Assembly (NCBI GenBank): GCA_963829135.1
Contig: CAWHHO010000003.1
Span: forward strand, 248,001 to 312,000
Direction of reading: 5' to 3'
DNA length: 64,000 bases
Origin: Kumtagia sp963829135
Lineage (GTDB): Bacteria > Pseudomonadota > Alphaproteobacteria > Rhizobiales > Rhizobiaceae
In this document: piece by piece, positions 44,968 through 55,900 of the stretch
Layout of the letters: the number at the start of each line of letters is the position of its first letter
How positions within the stretch are numbered: the first letter of the stretch is position 1
Made by a program: the position numbers and the translations under genes
The notes under the pieces: model-generated
Database searches by the model: none
Seen by the model: only the letters and a program-made list of their open reading frames with translations
What the model was told of the DNA's origin: nothing

Positions 44968-45984
44968 AGGCCTTTTATGCAGTCGAGCAGAAGCGCCACG
45001 ATCCGAAGGCTTTCCTGTCAAGTGGCGCGCCGCAGCCGAACCCGGAACGGCCGGAGCGTGTCGAACGCCTGCTTGCAGGCGCGAAGCAAGCCGGTTGTGC
45101 TATCGAGCGCCCGCGCGAATACGGTCTGGGTCCGATCTCGGCGGTGCATACGCCGGAATATCTCGACTTCCTCGAGCATATCTACATCCGCTGGCGGCGC
45201 ATCGAAGGGGCTTCGCAGGAGGTTATTCCCAATATTCACCCGATTGCGCGCGGTGGCTCCTATCCGGCATCGGCTGTCGGCCAGGCCGGGTACCATATGG
45301 CGGACACGAGTTGCCCGATCTCCGGAGAAACCTGGGAAAGTTCCTTGTGGAGCGCATGGTCTGCGGTGGCCGCCGCCGATGCGGTGCTATCAGGGGAACG
45401 CTGGGCATATGCGTTGTGCCGTCCACCCGGACATCATGCCTTCGCCGACGTCGCCGGCGGCTTCTGCTTCATCAACAATTCGGCTGTCGCCGCCCAGCGC
45501 CTTCGCAGTAAGGCCGCGCGGGTCGCCATCCTCGATGTCGATCTGCATCACGGCAACGGCACCCAGGGCATCTTCTATGCACGCGCCGGACGTGCTGACT
45601 GTGTCGCTGCACGCCGATCCGGTGCGCTTCTATCCGTTCTTCTGGGGGCATGGCGACGAGCGCGGCGAGGGGCAGGGCCTGGGCTACAATCTCAACCTGC
45701 CGCTGCCGCGCAAGTCCGGAGACGAGGCGTTTCTCGATGCATTGAGCATCGCCATTCGCCGCATCGGATCGTTCGCGCCGGAAGCACTGGTCGTGGCGCT
45801 CGGGCTCGATGCTTTCGAGGGTGATCCTTTCGGCGGGCTATCGGTTTCCACGCCGGGCTTCGCGCGGATCGGCGAGGCAATCGCCAGGCTCGGCCTGCCA
45901 ACGGTTGTGGTTCAGGAGGGTGGCTATCTGTGCGATGCGCTGGGTGACAATCTCACATCCTTCCTCGCGGGATGCGGCGGATGA
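44964..45984 (+). CDS. Histone deacetylase/acetylpolyamine amidohydrolase family protein (one frameshift)
   Basis: Zn-dependent deacetylase. ATG 44964 starts MKAFYAVEQKRHDPKAFLSS. One extra G near 45587 turns IFYARPDVLTVSLHADPVRF out of frame; without it the gene has 340 codons. Catalytic features: ALCRPPGHHAFADVAGGFCF (the HH pair), ILDVDLHHGNGTQGIFY (Zn Asp/His), VALGLDAFEGDPFGGLSVST (second Zn Asp) and VVQEGGYLCDALG with the transition-state Tyr. The N-terminal loop with NPERPERVERLL is typical of acetylpolyamine amidohydrolases. It is overlapped by the GNAT gene. Confidence 0.88.
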
Positions 45985-46186
45985 TGGCCGTTCGCATATT
46001 CCGCGGACGCGCGGCACGTTGTCTGCCGGCTATTTAGAGGCGATCAAGGCCGCGATTCTGGAGAACGCTATTTCAGCCTAAGCCTGTAACAAGTCGGTGT
46101 TTTCCGCGGCACCGTCCTGAATCAACTTTGTAAGAGTGTGCGGAACGGAGTAGACTCAACAGGCTTGTCGCGAGCAAGGTGATTGT

Positions 46187-48832
46187 ATGAAATCATTGTT
46201 GTCTCTATGCCGGGCGGCGCCGGCCATACGCAGCATTGTTATCCTTGCCGTGGTTTTCTGCGTCTCGGCCGCTTTTGCAGCCGTGAGCCCCGTTGGCATC
46301 GACGGCAAGGTGCAAGGCCGCCGCGCGGCCCTGGTGATCGGCAATTCCTGGTACAAGACTCTGCCCAAGCTTCCGAATGCGGTGAATGACGCCGAGCGCA
46401 TAGGGGCGGTTTTGCGCGATGCGAATTTTGAAGTCACGGTCGGTGAGGATCTCGACAAGGCCGGGCTCGAAAAAGCCGTCCGCGAGTTCCTGCAGACGTT
46501 GAACGATGGCGACATCGCGCTGTTCTACTACAGCGGACATGCTGTTCAGGTTGCGGGTGAAAATTTCATCATCCCGGTCGATGCCAATCTCACCTCCTCC
46601 TATGATTTGGAGGTTGAGTCCTACAAGATCACCAATCTGCTCGACTACATGCGCGCCGCTTCCGCGATGCAGATTCTGGTGCTGGATGCCTGCCGCGACA
46701 ATCCATTCCGCAACGAGAGCTATTTTCTCGGCGACAAGAAGGTGGATGTCAAAGGCAAGAAAGGCTTGGCGTCGCTGTCGCCGCGACAGGGCGCGCTTAT
46801 TGTCTATTCGACCGCGCCGGACGAGGTCGCGTTTGACGGCGCCGGAGACATCAGCCCGTTTGCGGGCGCGTTTGCCGAGCACGTGCTTAGTCCGAACCGT
46901 GAAGTGCGCGAGGTGCTGACCACCGTCCGCACTGAGGTGATCAGCAAGACAGGCGGACGCCAGGTGCCCTGGGATGTGTCGAGCCTCACCTCGCAGTTCT
47001 ATTTCGTTTCACGGCAGAACATGCTGGTCCTTGGCGAGAGCGTGACAGAAGTTCGCGTTGCATCCGAGACACGCCGCGTCGACCTGCGGATCGAACCGCC
47101 GATCGCAACAGACGGAATGGCGCTGACCGCGACCTTCGACAAGATTCCGGCGAAGGGCATGCTGCTGCTGGACGACAAGGTTCTGAAGGCCGGCGCCGCC
47201 ATCGACGCCAAGCGGCTCTCCGATGTCGTCTACGCCACCGATCCCGGTCAGAAGTCGGTCGAGTTGATCCCGTATACGGTGCGCTCCGATACCGGCCAAT
47301 CGGCGAACGGAGCGGTGGCGATCGTTTTCGATCCGACGATCACGTCTCCCCAGGATCAGCCGCTCGTCGTCGCCTCGAATGAGGATGGCAACAGCGCGAT
47401 CAAGGCGGTGCCGGTGACGGTCTCGTTGACGCCGGACGTCGGCACCGGCTTCGCACCGGTCCCCACGCTCGAGCTCGGCGGTGCCCGCCCGACCGGCTGG
47501 CTAAGGCTCGAAGCGCGCGATCCCTCCACGCAGGTCGCACTTGGCGGCAAGCTGCTGGTTCTGGGAGATTTGGTGAAGGCCGAGGACCTTGCCGATATGA
47601 AGGTGCGCCCGGCATTGCATCAGACCGACCGTGAAGCCGAGATCGTGCTGCAGCCGGCACTGTTGACGGCGGACTCGAAGGCTGTGGTGATTTCGGTCGA
47701 TGCCGAGGTCAACGCCTGCGACGAGCTCGCCGCCGAGCCGCTCGACATCCAGGCCGTTACGGACGGGGTGCTGCCCAACGACATCAAGATTCCCGAAGCG
47801 TTGGAGGCTTGCGAGGAAGCGGTGACCGATTTTCCGGATGTGCCCCGCTTCAAGTTCCAATATGGCCGCGTGCTTTGGGCGGACGGCAAGTTCGACCAAT
47901 CGACACATATGATCCGCGAGGCCATTGACGGCGGCCATGTCCGCGCCGGCCAGTTTTTGGGCAGACTCTATCAGCTCGGTTCCGGCGTCGAGCTCGACCC
48001 CAGGAAGGCGATACCGCTGTTCGAAGCCGCCGCCAGGAAGGGCGACCCCTACGGACAATATTCGCTCGCGCGCGCTCTCATGGATGGCAAGGGCGTCAAG
48101 AAAGATCTCAAGCGCGGAATCGACTTGCTTAACAAATCCATGGAGTCCGGCCACACCTACGCGCTCAACCAGCTCGGCTCTGAGTATTTTTACGGCGAAA
48201 GGGTTCCAAAAGACATCGAACGGGCCCGCGTCATGTTCGAGAAATCCGCCGCTCGCGGCGATATCTGGGGTGAGGTCAATCTCGCCACCATGTACCGCGA
48301 TGGCGTCGGCGTGCCGAAGGATACAGCTCGCGCTTATGAATTGCTTTCGCACGCGAACGACAAGCTTCACCCCTTCGCTGCGCGTTTGATGGCGATAATG
48401 GACCGCGACGCGGGCAAGGCCGATCAGGCAACGCAGCTGAAGCTTTTCCGCGAAAGTGCCGCTCGTGGCGATGGTTGGGGCGCCTATTTCGCCGCCGAGA
48501 TTCTGACGGAGAATCCTTCCCTTGCGGATGGGCCGCAGGAAGCTGCACGCTTGTATGCTTTTGCGGTCGCCCGAAAAATGGGAGACTCGGAGAAGGAAGC
48601 GCGCGCGCGTCTCGCGAAGATGCCACCAAAGCAGATCGCGACGGCAGTCCAGGAACTGTTGATCGCGCTCGGCGCGTCGGACGTTGCCGTGGATGGCAAG
48701 ATTGGTGCCGGCGCCCGCAAGGCAGCTTCGCAGATACTCGGGACGAAGGCGCCCGCAAATACGATTGATCTCTACGCCGATTTGGTGAGGCACATGTGGG
48801 TTGCCTCAAAGCCACGGCTGGACATGCTTTGA
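46187..48832 (+). CDS. Secreted caspase-like protein with Ig/cadherin-like and Sel1 repeats
   Basis: 881 residues. A signal peptide (MKSLLSLCRAAPAIRSIVIL ... AFAA, about 1-31) sends it to the periplasm. Residues 45-280 are a peptidase C14-like domain with the catalytic dyad H118 (ALFYYSGHAVQ) and C169 (LVLDACRDNPF), starting at RRAALVIGNSWYKTLPKLPN. Residues about 300-510 contain two beta-sandwich, cadherin-like repeats (LTATFDKIPAKGMLLLDDKV; TGWLRLEARDPSTQVALGGK). Then comes a CDELAA-type block and several Sel1/TPR repeats (e.g. AARKGDPYGQYSLARALMDG). It begins a block ending in T6SS genes. Substrate and target are unknown; both dyad residues are present, so activity is plausible. Confidence 0.85.
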   Translation: MKSLLSLCRAAPAIRSIVILAVVFCVSAAFAAVSPVGIDGKVQGRRAALVIGNSWYKTLPKLPNAVNDAERIGAVLRDANFEVTVGEDLDKAGLEKAVREFLQTLNDGDIALFYYSGHAVQVAGENFIIPVDANLTSSYDLEVESYKITNLLDYMRAASAMQILVLDACRDNPFRNESYFLGDKKVDVKGKKGLASLSPRQGALIVYSTAPDEVAFDGAGDISPFAGAFAEHVLSPNREVREVLTTVRTEVISKTGGRQVPWDVSSLTSQFYFVSRQNMLVLGESVTEVRVASETRRVDLRIEPPIATDGMALTATFDKIPAKGMLLLDDKVLKAGAAIDAKRLSDVVYATDPGQKSVELIPYTVRSDTGQSANGAVAIVFDPTITSPQDQPLVVASNEDGNSAIKAVPVTVSLTPDVGTGFAPVPTLELGGARPTGWLRLEARDPSTQVALGGKLLVLGDLVKAEDLADMKVRPALHQTDREAEIVLQPALLTADSKAVVISVDAEVNACDELAAEPLDIQAVTDGVLPNDIKIPEALEACEEAVTDFPDVPRFKFQYGRVLWADGKFDQSTHMIREAIDGGHVRAGQFLGRLYQLGSGVELDPRKAIPLFEAAARKGDPYGQYSLARALMDGKGVKKDLKRGIDLLNKSMESGHTYALNQLGSEYFYGERVPKDIERARVMFEKSAARGDIWGEVNLATMYRDGVGVPKDTARAYELLSHANDKLHPFAARLMAIMDRDAGKADQATQLKLFRESAARGDGWGAYFAAEILTENPSLADGPQEAARLYAFAVARKMGDSEKEARARLAKMPPKQIATAVQELLIALGASDVAVDGKIGAGARKAASQILGTKAPANTIDLYADLVRHMWVASKPRLDML

Positions 48833-48860
48833 TGGGGTTTCACAAGCGAGCGGGGAAAAT

Positions 48861-49314
48861 ATGCATAAGTTTGCAGCAAGCATGGTGATTGGCGTGTCTG
48901 CATTGGCGTTGAGTTCATGCGTAAATATGTCGTCTCCGATATTTTCACCGAAGAAGGAAACGGTGAAGGTGGCCAAGGTTTCAACATCAGCCGGCAGAGC
49001 TCGCGCAGGCGACAGCGGCAGCAAGGGCGGTATGGGTGGTCGCTCCGGCGGTGGGGGCGGTGGCACCAGCAGTAGTTCAGGTGGCGGCACAGGCGGTGGT
49101 GGCACTGGTAGCGGCACAGGCGGTGGCGGCACAGGCGGTGGTGGCACAGGCGGTGGCGGCACTGGCGGTGGTGGCGGTAGCAGGCGGTGGCGGCACAGGC
49201 GGTACGGCGGTAGCGGACCGGCGGTGGCGGCACAGGCGGTGGTGGTACTGGCGGTGGCGGTACAGGCGGTGGCGGCACAGGCGGTGCGGCATGGCGGCAT
49301 GGGGCGGAAATTGA
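48861..49314 (+). CDS. Gly-rich putative lipoprotein (frames disturbed in the repeat)
   Basis: MHKFAASMVIGVSALALSSC is a lipoprotein signal with lipobox LSSC, Cys20. The mature part is short and charged, then becomes a tandem array of GGGGT units between about 49075 and 49280. Indels in this low-complexity DNA break the frame; the most natural end is AAWGGN at 49314. There is no known domain. It lies 28 bases after the caspase-like gene and upstream of a second small lipoprotein and tssK, so an envelope role near the T6SS is possible. Confidence 0.6.
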
Positions 49315-49330
49315 GAACCCGGAGGTACTT

Positions 49331-49614
49331 ATGCGGACGCGGCTGAGCTTATTTTTCGTCAGCCTCGCTGTTGTTGCGATGGCGGGATGCACGAGCAGCT
49401 CGCCTTTGATCCCATACGAGTCACCCGGCGCGCAGCCGGTAGTATATAACCAACCAGTTCCTCAACAGCCGCGACCGAAAAAGGTCCGAGTGAAAAAGCC
49501 GGTTTCGCCGCCCTCGCAGCCGATCGTCATCGAAAGGGAAGCGGGGCGGTGGAATGGCGGGGCGGCGGCGGTGGTGGCGGAAGCAGCGGTGGCGGTGGAG
49601 GCTGGGGCGGTTGA
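49331..49614 (+). CDS. Second small putative lipoprotein with Gly-rich, WGG-ending tail
   Basis: MRTRLSLFFVSLAVVAMAGC has a lipobox MAGC with Cys20. The mature segment is Pro/Lys-rich (QPVPQQPRPKKVRVKKPVSP) and then Gly-rich. In the frame as given it continues into an Ala/Val-rich artefact to 49648, but one frame over the sequence reads SSGGGGGWGG and stops at 49614, mirroring the end of the preceding lipoprotein. A frameshift near 49550 is likely. Size about 94 residues; no TssJ-like beta-sandwich is visible. Function unknown. Confidence 0.6.
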
Positions 49615-49908
49615 TCGCGCCCGCCTCGCGATGCAGCCGCTTTCTTAGGGGTGCGGGAAAATGCCGGTCTGGAAATCGCGCGTATTGACGGAGCGAGGTC
49701 TGCCGCTCGGGCTTTGAAACGCGGGGTTTGTCAGGCAGATACTGTCTTCACAGCCATGGTCCCGCCAGGGCACGGATTTCGCATTAACATGCGCTGTTTC
49801 TAGCGGCACATCCCGACATCGAAGCCGTTTCCAATCGCTCCGCATTCTACTACCATCAAGGGAAACCATACCTCGCACTGACAGGCACACCGGAGACCGA
49901 CCGAGAAC
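49615..49908. other. Intergenic region upstream of tssK
   Basis: No gene is seen. The region contains a sigma-54-like promoter candidate at 49768-49783 and a purine-rich leader (atcaagggaaacc) at about 49855. It is the largest gap within the caspase-to-kinase block and probably separates two transcription units. Confidence 0.5.
49768..49783 (+). promoter_or_regulatory. Sigma-54-type promoter candidate for the tss genes
   Basis: GGGCACG-gatt-TCGCA aligns with the consensus TGGCACG-N4-TTGCA, with the invariant GG and GC in exact spacing and two mismatches. It lies 126 bases before tssK. Several T6SS clusters are sigma-54 dependent. A single motif match in GC-rich DNA is weak evidence. Confidence 0.35.
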
Positions 49909-51240
49909 ATGTCATGGTACAGCAAGGTTGCCTGGTCGGAGGGGCTGTTTCTTCGCCAGCATCATTTCCAGCAGAATGACCGCTACTTCGAGCGACTGCT
50001 TGAGAACCGGGTGCGCCAGCTCGGTGCGTATCCATGGGGTTTTGCACAGATCGAGATCGATCGCGATCTCGCCCAGCAGAACAAGTTCGCTTTGCGCCGC
50101 GCCAGTGGCGTCTTCCAGGACGGCACACCGTTCGACATGCCGGGCTCAAGTCCGCTGCCCCTGCCGATCGACGTGCCGGCCGGGGTCGACAAGCAGATCG
50201 TCTGGCTGGTGCTCCCCGCCGCTGTGGTCAATGGCCGCGAAGTGGATATGGTCGAGGGCACGTCCGGCAGCCGTTACACGCGCGACATCGAAACGATCAT
50301 CGATTCGTCATCGGGCATGCATGTCGAGCAGGAGATCGAGGTCGCGCATCCGCGCGCGACGTTCGAAATCCGCAAGACGGCAAAGCCCGGCGCACATTGC
50401 CTGCGCGTCTCCCGCATTCTCGAAGTGCGGGACAAGACGATCGTTTTCGACGAGACCTTCGCTCCGCCTGTCATTGCCACGCAAGCGCATCCGGTCGTCG
50501 CCGGGTGGATCGAACGCGTCATCGGCTGGATGGATACCAAGCTGGAAACGCTGTCGCGCTACGCCGCCGATCCAAGTTCGGGTGGCGGGCTTCAGAACTT
50601 CGACTATTTCATGCTGCAGATGCTGAACCGCGAGATCAACGTGGTGAAGCACATGCGGTCTTCACAGTTCGTGCACCCGGTAGAGTTCTACAAGGAACTG
50701 CTGCGCATTTCCGGCGAACTCTGGACGTTCTCGCCAAAGCGGATTGTGCCGGAATATGCCGACTACGATCAGGACACGCTCGACACGGTGTTCGAACCGG
50801 TGCTGTCCGATATCCAGCGGCTGCTGAGCCTCGACATCGGCCGCGCCATCCGCCTCAACCTGGTCGAAAAGGCGCCCAACGCTTTCGTTGCGACGGTGCC
50901 CGACCGCGCGCTGTTTCGCAACGCGACGTTTGTGGTCGAAGTTGCTGCAAGCAAGCCGCTGTCGCAGGTCCAGCAGCAGTTCCCGGCTCTGTGCAAGGTC
51001 GGACCGAACACCAAGATGAACGAGATCGTGCAGACGCATCTGCCCGGCATCGAGCTGGTCCATATGCCGACGCCGCCGCGCCAAATCCGCGCCGTGTCGG
51101 ATCACGTCTATTTCTACCTCGACAAGTCGTCGATGCTGTGGCCTGAATTCAGCGTCGCAAGCGGCATGGGCCTGCATTTTGCCGGCGACTGGCCGGGTCT
51201 CGTGCTTGATCTCTGGGCGATCGTGGAAGAGCGGCGATGA
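49909..51240 (+). CDS. tssK: T6SS baseplate subunit TssK (ImpJ/VasE)
   Basis: Cytoplasmic connector that binds the baseplate to the TssL/TssM membrane complex. The 443 residues start MSWYSKVAWSEGLFLRQHHF; the QHHFQQNDRYFERLL region is the family hallmark. Other conserved stretches are YFMLQMLNREINVVKHMRSS, HPVEFYKELLRISGELWTFS and PPRQIRAVSDHVYFYLDKSS. No signal or membrane segment is present, as expected. The stop overlaps the tssL start (ATGA). The remaining core genes (tssA-J, hcp, vgrG, clpV) are outside this window. Confidence 0.95.
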   Translation: MSWYSKVAWSEGLFLRQHHFQQNDRYFERLLENRVRQLGAYPWGFAQIEIDRDLAQQNKFALRRASGVFQDGTPFDMPGSSPLPLPIDVPAGVDKQIVWLVLPAAVVNGREVDMVEGTSGSRYTRDIETIIDSSSGMHVEQEIEVAHPRATFEIRKTAKPGAHCLRVSRILEVRDKTIVFDETFAPPVIATQAHPVVAGWIERVIGWMDTKLETLSRYAADPSSGGGLQNFDYFMLQMLNREINVVKHMRSSQFVHPVEFYKELLRISGELWTFSPKRIVPEYADYDQDTLDTVFEPVLSDIQRLLSLDIGRAIRLNLVEKAPNAFVATVPDRALFRNATFVVEVAASKPLSQVQQQFPALCKVGPNTKMNEIVQTHLPGIELVHMPTPPRQIRAVSDHVYFYLDKSSMLWPEFSVASGMGLHFAGDWPGLVLDLWAIVEERR

Positions 51241-52866
51241 GCGGCAAGGACGATCCATTCGGTTCGGGCGGCAAGACGGTTATCCGGCCGAATCCGGCCG
51301 GACGGCCTCGTCCCAACGCCGGTGCCACCAATGTCGGGGCGCCACAGCCGCCACGTCCCGCGCCGTCATCTCCGGGATTTGGCGGACAGCCGCCGCCACC
51401 GCCGCAAGCGCCTCCACAGTCGCCTTTCGGCGCGCCGTCGTCCTATGGTTCGCCGGCTAAAGCCGACATACGGCGCGCCGCAGTCGCCGGTCCATTCGCC
51501 GATGCCGGTGCATCCGGATTCGGCGCGCTACGGCATGCCGGGCACCGACGACTGGATGCAATCCGGCAAGGCCAGCGTGTTCTTCCCCGATACCGCTCCC
51601 AAGGCAGCCGTCGCGCCCGCGCATGAGAAGATACCGCTGGAAGTCGCGCTCAATGCCCGCGACGGGGGAGAATACTCGGCCTCCAATCCGATTACGGCCG
51701 CTGCCGCACCGCTGCTGATCCTGCTTGGCCGCTTGCGTCTGATGATTGTCGACATGCAGGCCGTGCCGCTGATGAACCACGTGGCGCAGGAAATCCGCGA
51801 CTTCGAAAAGCAGGCAGGCGAGGCGGGTGTTTCGCCGGAAGACACGATGGTCGCGAAATACGCGCTGTGCGGCACCGCCGACGACATCGTCCAGAACCTG
51901 CCCGGCACCGACCGGCACGTCTGGATGCAGTACAGCATGCTGGCGCAGTTTTTCCAGGTGCGCACGTCGGGCGTCGGCTTCTTCGAGGAACTGAAGAAGA
52001 TCCTGGCCAATCCTGCGCCGCGCTACGATCTGCTCGAACTGATGCATGCCTGCCTGTCGCTCGGTTTCGAAGGGCAATATCGCGGCGCGGCTGGCGGCGA
52101 CAATGAGTTACAGCGCTGGCGGCGCGACGTCTACCAGACGCTGCGCTCGCTGCGCACCCGCAACGATGACGACATCTCGCCCCGCTGGCAGGGTTTGGCA
52201 AAACTCATGCGCGATGCCGGCGCGCAGATACCGCTCTGGGTGATCGCCGGCGTAACCGGCGCCGCGCTGGTCGGCGTCTACTTCCTGCTGCGCTTCATCA
52301 TCAGCGGCGACGGCGATGCGCTTGCTGCGCGGCTGATCGCGCTCAATCCTACAGGAGCGGTGACGATCGAGCGTGACGCATTTGTTCCGTTCAAGGGGCC
52401 GGACCTGACAAAGACCACCCAGCTGGAGCGCATACGAGCCGCGGTCAAGGAGGAAATCGCGGGCGGCAATCTTGCCGTCGAGCCCGTCGGTGAAAACATC
52501 GTCGTGCAGGTCAACAACCTGCTGCTGTTTGCATCCGGCAAGGCGGAGGTTCGACCGGAATTCCAGCCGATCGCGGCGAAAATTGCCGGTGCGCTCGACA
52601 AGGAGCCCGGTCCGATCATGATCACCGGCCACACCGACAACGTCAAGCCGAAGCCGTCGAGCCCGTTCAAATCGAACTTCGACCTGTCGGTAGCGCGCGC
52701 CCAGGCGGTCGAAAAGATCATCGCGCCGCAGCTGACCGATCCGTCGCGCGTCAGCGTCGAGGGCAAGGGCGAGGACGAGCCAGTGTCCCCCGACAGCAAC
52801 AAAACACCTGAAGGCCGTCAGAAGAATCGGCGGGTTGAGGTCATGATTCCGCGTGCGGAGGAATAG
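51237..52866 (+). CDS. tssL: T6SS membrane protein TssL with OmpA-type C-terminus (one frameshift)
   Basis: Inner-membrane DotU-family component. A 90-residue Pro/Gly-rich N-terminus starts MSGKDDPFGSGGKTVIRPNP, with Thr14 in the position phosphorylated by PpkA in Agrobacterium TssL. The DotU domain contains PLLILLGRLRLMIVDMQAVP and AKYALCGTADDIVQNLPGT. A membrane anchor (IPLWVIAGVTGAALVGVYFL) is followed by an OmpA/MotB peptidoglycan-binding domain (LLLFASGKAEVRPEFQPIAA, MITGHTDNVKP, GRQKNRRVEVMI). One extra A near 51463 shifts the N-terminal frame; corrected length 543 codons. Confidence 0.93.
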
Positions 52867-52902
52867 CGCCGTGGCAGGGCAGTGGCGGGACGCAGTCAGC
52901 GC

Positions 52903-55900
52903 ATGAAGAAGTGGATCTTGAGGATAGCGATTGTCGTCGGCCTTCTGGCCTTCGCTGCGATCGTTTGGTTCGTCGCGCCGCTGATCGGCTACGAGGACAT
53001 CCGTCCGTTCGACTCGGTCTGGGTGCGGCTTGCCATCATTTCCGTCGTCTTCGCGATTGTCGGCGGCTTCTACGGCATTCGGTACTGGCTGCGGCGCCGG
53101 AAGGCCAAGGCGCTGGAAGCGGCCCTTGCCGAAAGCGAGGGCAAGCAGGGCGACGGCAAAGTTCTCGGCGAGCGCATGACCGAGGCGCTGGAGACGTTGA
53201 AGCGGTCCAGCGGCAAGCGCAACTACCTCTACGATCTGCCGTGGTACATCATCATCGGCCCGCCTGGTGCGGGCAAGACAACGGCGCTCGTCAATTCCGG
53301 CCTGAAGTTTCCGCTGGCAGGCGCCGACGGCGGCAAGGCGGTGGCCGGCACCGGCGGCACGCGTTATTGCGACTGGTGGTTCACCGAAGACGCGGTGCTG
53401 ATCGACACGGCCGGCCGCTACACCACGCAGGATTCCGACAGCGAGGTCGACAAGAAGAGCTGGCTGGCGTTCCTGTCACAGCTCAAGGCGCAGCGCGCCA
53501 AGCAGCCGATCAACGGCGTCATCCTGGCGATCAGCCTCGAGGATCTGCTCAAGCTCAACGGCCAGGAGCTTGACGAGCACGCGGTCGCGATCCGCAAGCG
53601 GCTGCTCGAACTGCATCAGGAACTGAAGATCGATTTCCCGGTCTATGCGCTGTTCACCAAGGCCGACCTGATCGCCGGCTTCGCCGAGTATTTCGGCAAC
53701 TTCACCGAATCGCGCCGTCGCAAGGTCTGGGGCGCAACCTTCCAGACCGAAGATCGCAAGAAGAACATGGTCGGCGAGGTGCCGGCCGAGTTCGACCTGC
53801 TGGTCAGGCGCCTGACGGAAGAGGTTGCCGACCGCCTGCATGAGGAGCCCGATCCGATCTCCCGCATCGCGATCTTCGGCTTTCCAGCGCAGTTCGCCCT
53901 GCTCAAAACGCGCGTTGCCGATTTCCTCAACCGGATCTTCGAGCCGACCCGCTATCAGGTCAACGCCAACCTGCGCGGCTTCTATTTCTCGTCGGGCACG
54001 CAGGAAGGCACGCCGATCGACCAGGTGCTCGGCTCGATCGGCCGCAGCTTCGGCGAGACGGCGCACGCCTCGCAGCTTTCGGGCCAGGGCAAGAGCTTCT
54101 TCCTGCACGATCTGCTGAAGAAGGTGATCTTCGCCGAGGCGGGCTGGGTCTCGCGCGACATGAACGCGGTCCGCCGCGCGGCGATAATCCGCTATGGCGC
54201 GCTGGCGCTGCTCGGTATTGTCGTCGGCAGGCTTGCTCAGCGCCTGGGGTATCAGCTTCGCCAGCAACAAGTCGCTGATTGCCGCAACAGACAGCTCCGC
54301 CGAACAATACCGCGTCAATGCTGCCAAGGAACTGGCGCGCACGTCGATATCGGATGACTCGTTGTCGGAGGTTTCCGGCCTGCTCGACATCCTGCGGACA
54401 ATGCCGGTCGGCTACGACAATCGCGACCTGCCGACGCCGATGCGAGAAAGCTTCGGCCTCGCCCAGCGCGGTCGCCTGGTGTCGGCAGCCGAGACCACAT
54501 ATCGCCAGGCGCTGGAGCGCATGTTCCGCTCACGCCTCATCCTGCGGCTGGAGCACCAGATCGAAGCGGGAATGAACGACCCGCTGGTTCTCTACGAGAC
54601 GCTCAAGGTCTATCTGATGCTTGGCGGCAAGTCGCCGAAGATCGACAAGGATCTGGTCGAAATCTGGATGACGCAAGGATTGGGAGGAGAACCTCTATCC
54701 GGGGCCGACCAATCGCAGTCTGCGCGCAGACCTGACCCGGCATCTGCAAGCCATGCTCGAACTTGGCGCGGACTACAAGCCGACGTTCGACCTCAATGGC
54801 CCACTGGTTGAATCGGCGCAGCGCTCGCTCGCGCGCATGAACATGGCCGATCGCGCCTACGCGCTGATCAAGACTGCATCCTATGGCGCGCCGATCGAGA
54901 ATTTCTCGGTGGCGGCACGCGGTGGGCCGGATACCGCGCTGGTGTTCGAGACGGTCGATGGAACGGAACTCGACAAGCTCGTGGTGCCCGGTTTCTACAC
55001 CTACGCCGGCTTCCAGGATTTCTTCATTCCGCAGCTCGCCGCGGTTGCCAACAAGATCGAGGGCGAGAAATGGGTGATGGGCGAGCTTGGCGACCAGAAA
55101 GGCGTCGAGGCGCAGTTCAATCAGCTGGGCCCGGTGCTGATCGAGCGCTACGGCAAGGATTTCGTCGACGCGTGGAACGGCATCTTCGACAATCTCAAGC
55201 TGAAGTCGATGTCGGCCGACAAGCCCGAATACCTGGCGCTTTCCGCGGCATCGTCGCCCGACTTCGCCGATAGGCCAACTGTTCGAGGCTGTCGCGCTGG
55301 AAACGCAACTGACCCGTGAACCTGCCGATGGCGAACTGGTTGGTGACCTGCCGATCAATGTACCGACCTTGGAAGCCGACGCGCAGGACGCGGCCAAGAC
55401 CATAGCGAAATATGCCGCCGACCGGGCAGCCGCCCGTGCCACGGGGCTTGCGCGCATCGGCATTGAGCTGGCGATGAAGAAATCGCAGAACCGTGCTGGC
55501 GGCACGTCAGGCGGCGGCGCTCCGCAGATCCCCGGCTTCAACATCGAGGCGCAGTTCCGCCCGTTCCATGAGCTGGTCAAGGGCGACCCGGGCAAGCGTC
55601 CGATCGATATCCTGATCGCCAATTTCTACGAGATCTACCAGAGCCTGGTTCTGCAGCGACGAATCCGTCGCAGGCGGCCCGCGCGGCAGCCAACATGCAA
55701 TGCAGCTCGTCAAGCCTGCGCGCCAACGCCTCGCGCCTGCCTCGACCGGTTGCCCGCATGGTCAATTCGGCTATCGACGACTTCGAGGGCGCTACCGACA
55801 GCAACACGCGGGCGCAGCTCAACCAGATGCTGAACAGCACAGTGACGCAGCAATGTGAATCCGTGATCGCCAATCGTTATCCGTTCGCGAAAGACAGCGA

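Noticed and set aside
48975..49290. CRISPR-like array in the repeated GGN region
   Set aside because: The repeats are contiguous coding triplet repeats without spacers of regular length and without direct 24-37 base repeats.
48806..49300. A Pro-rich minus-strand ORF opposite the Gly-rich lipoprotein
   Set aside because: It is the direct complement of GGN repeats (Gly becomes Pro/Ala). The plus strand has a lipoprotein signal; the minus strand has no plausible start context.
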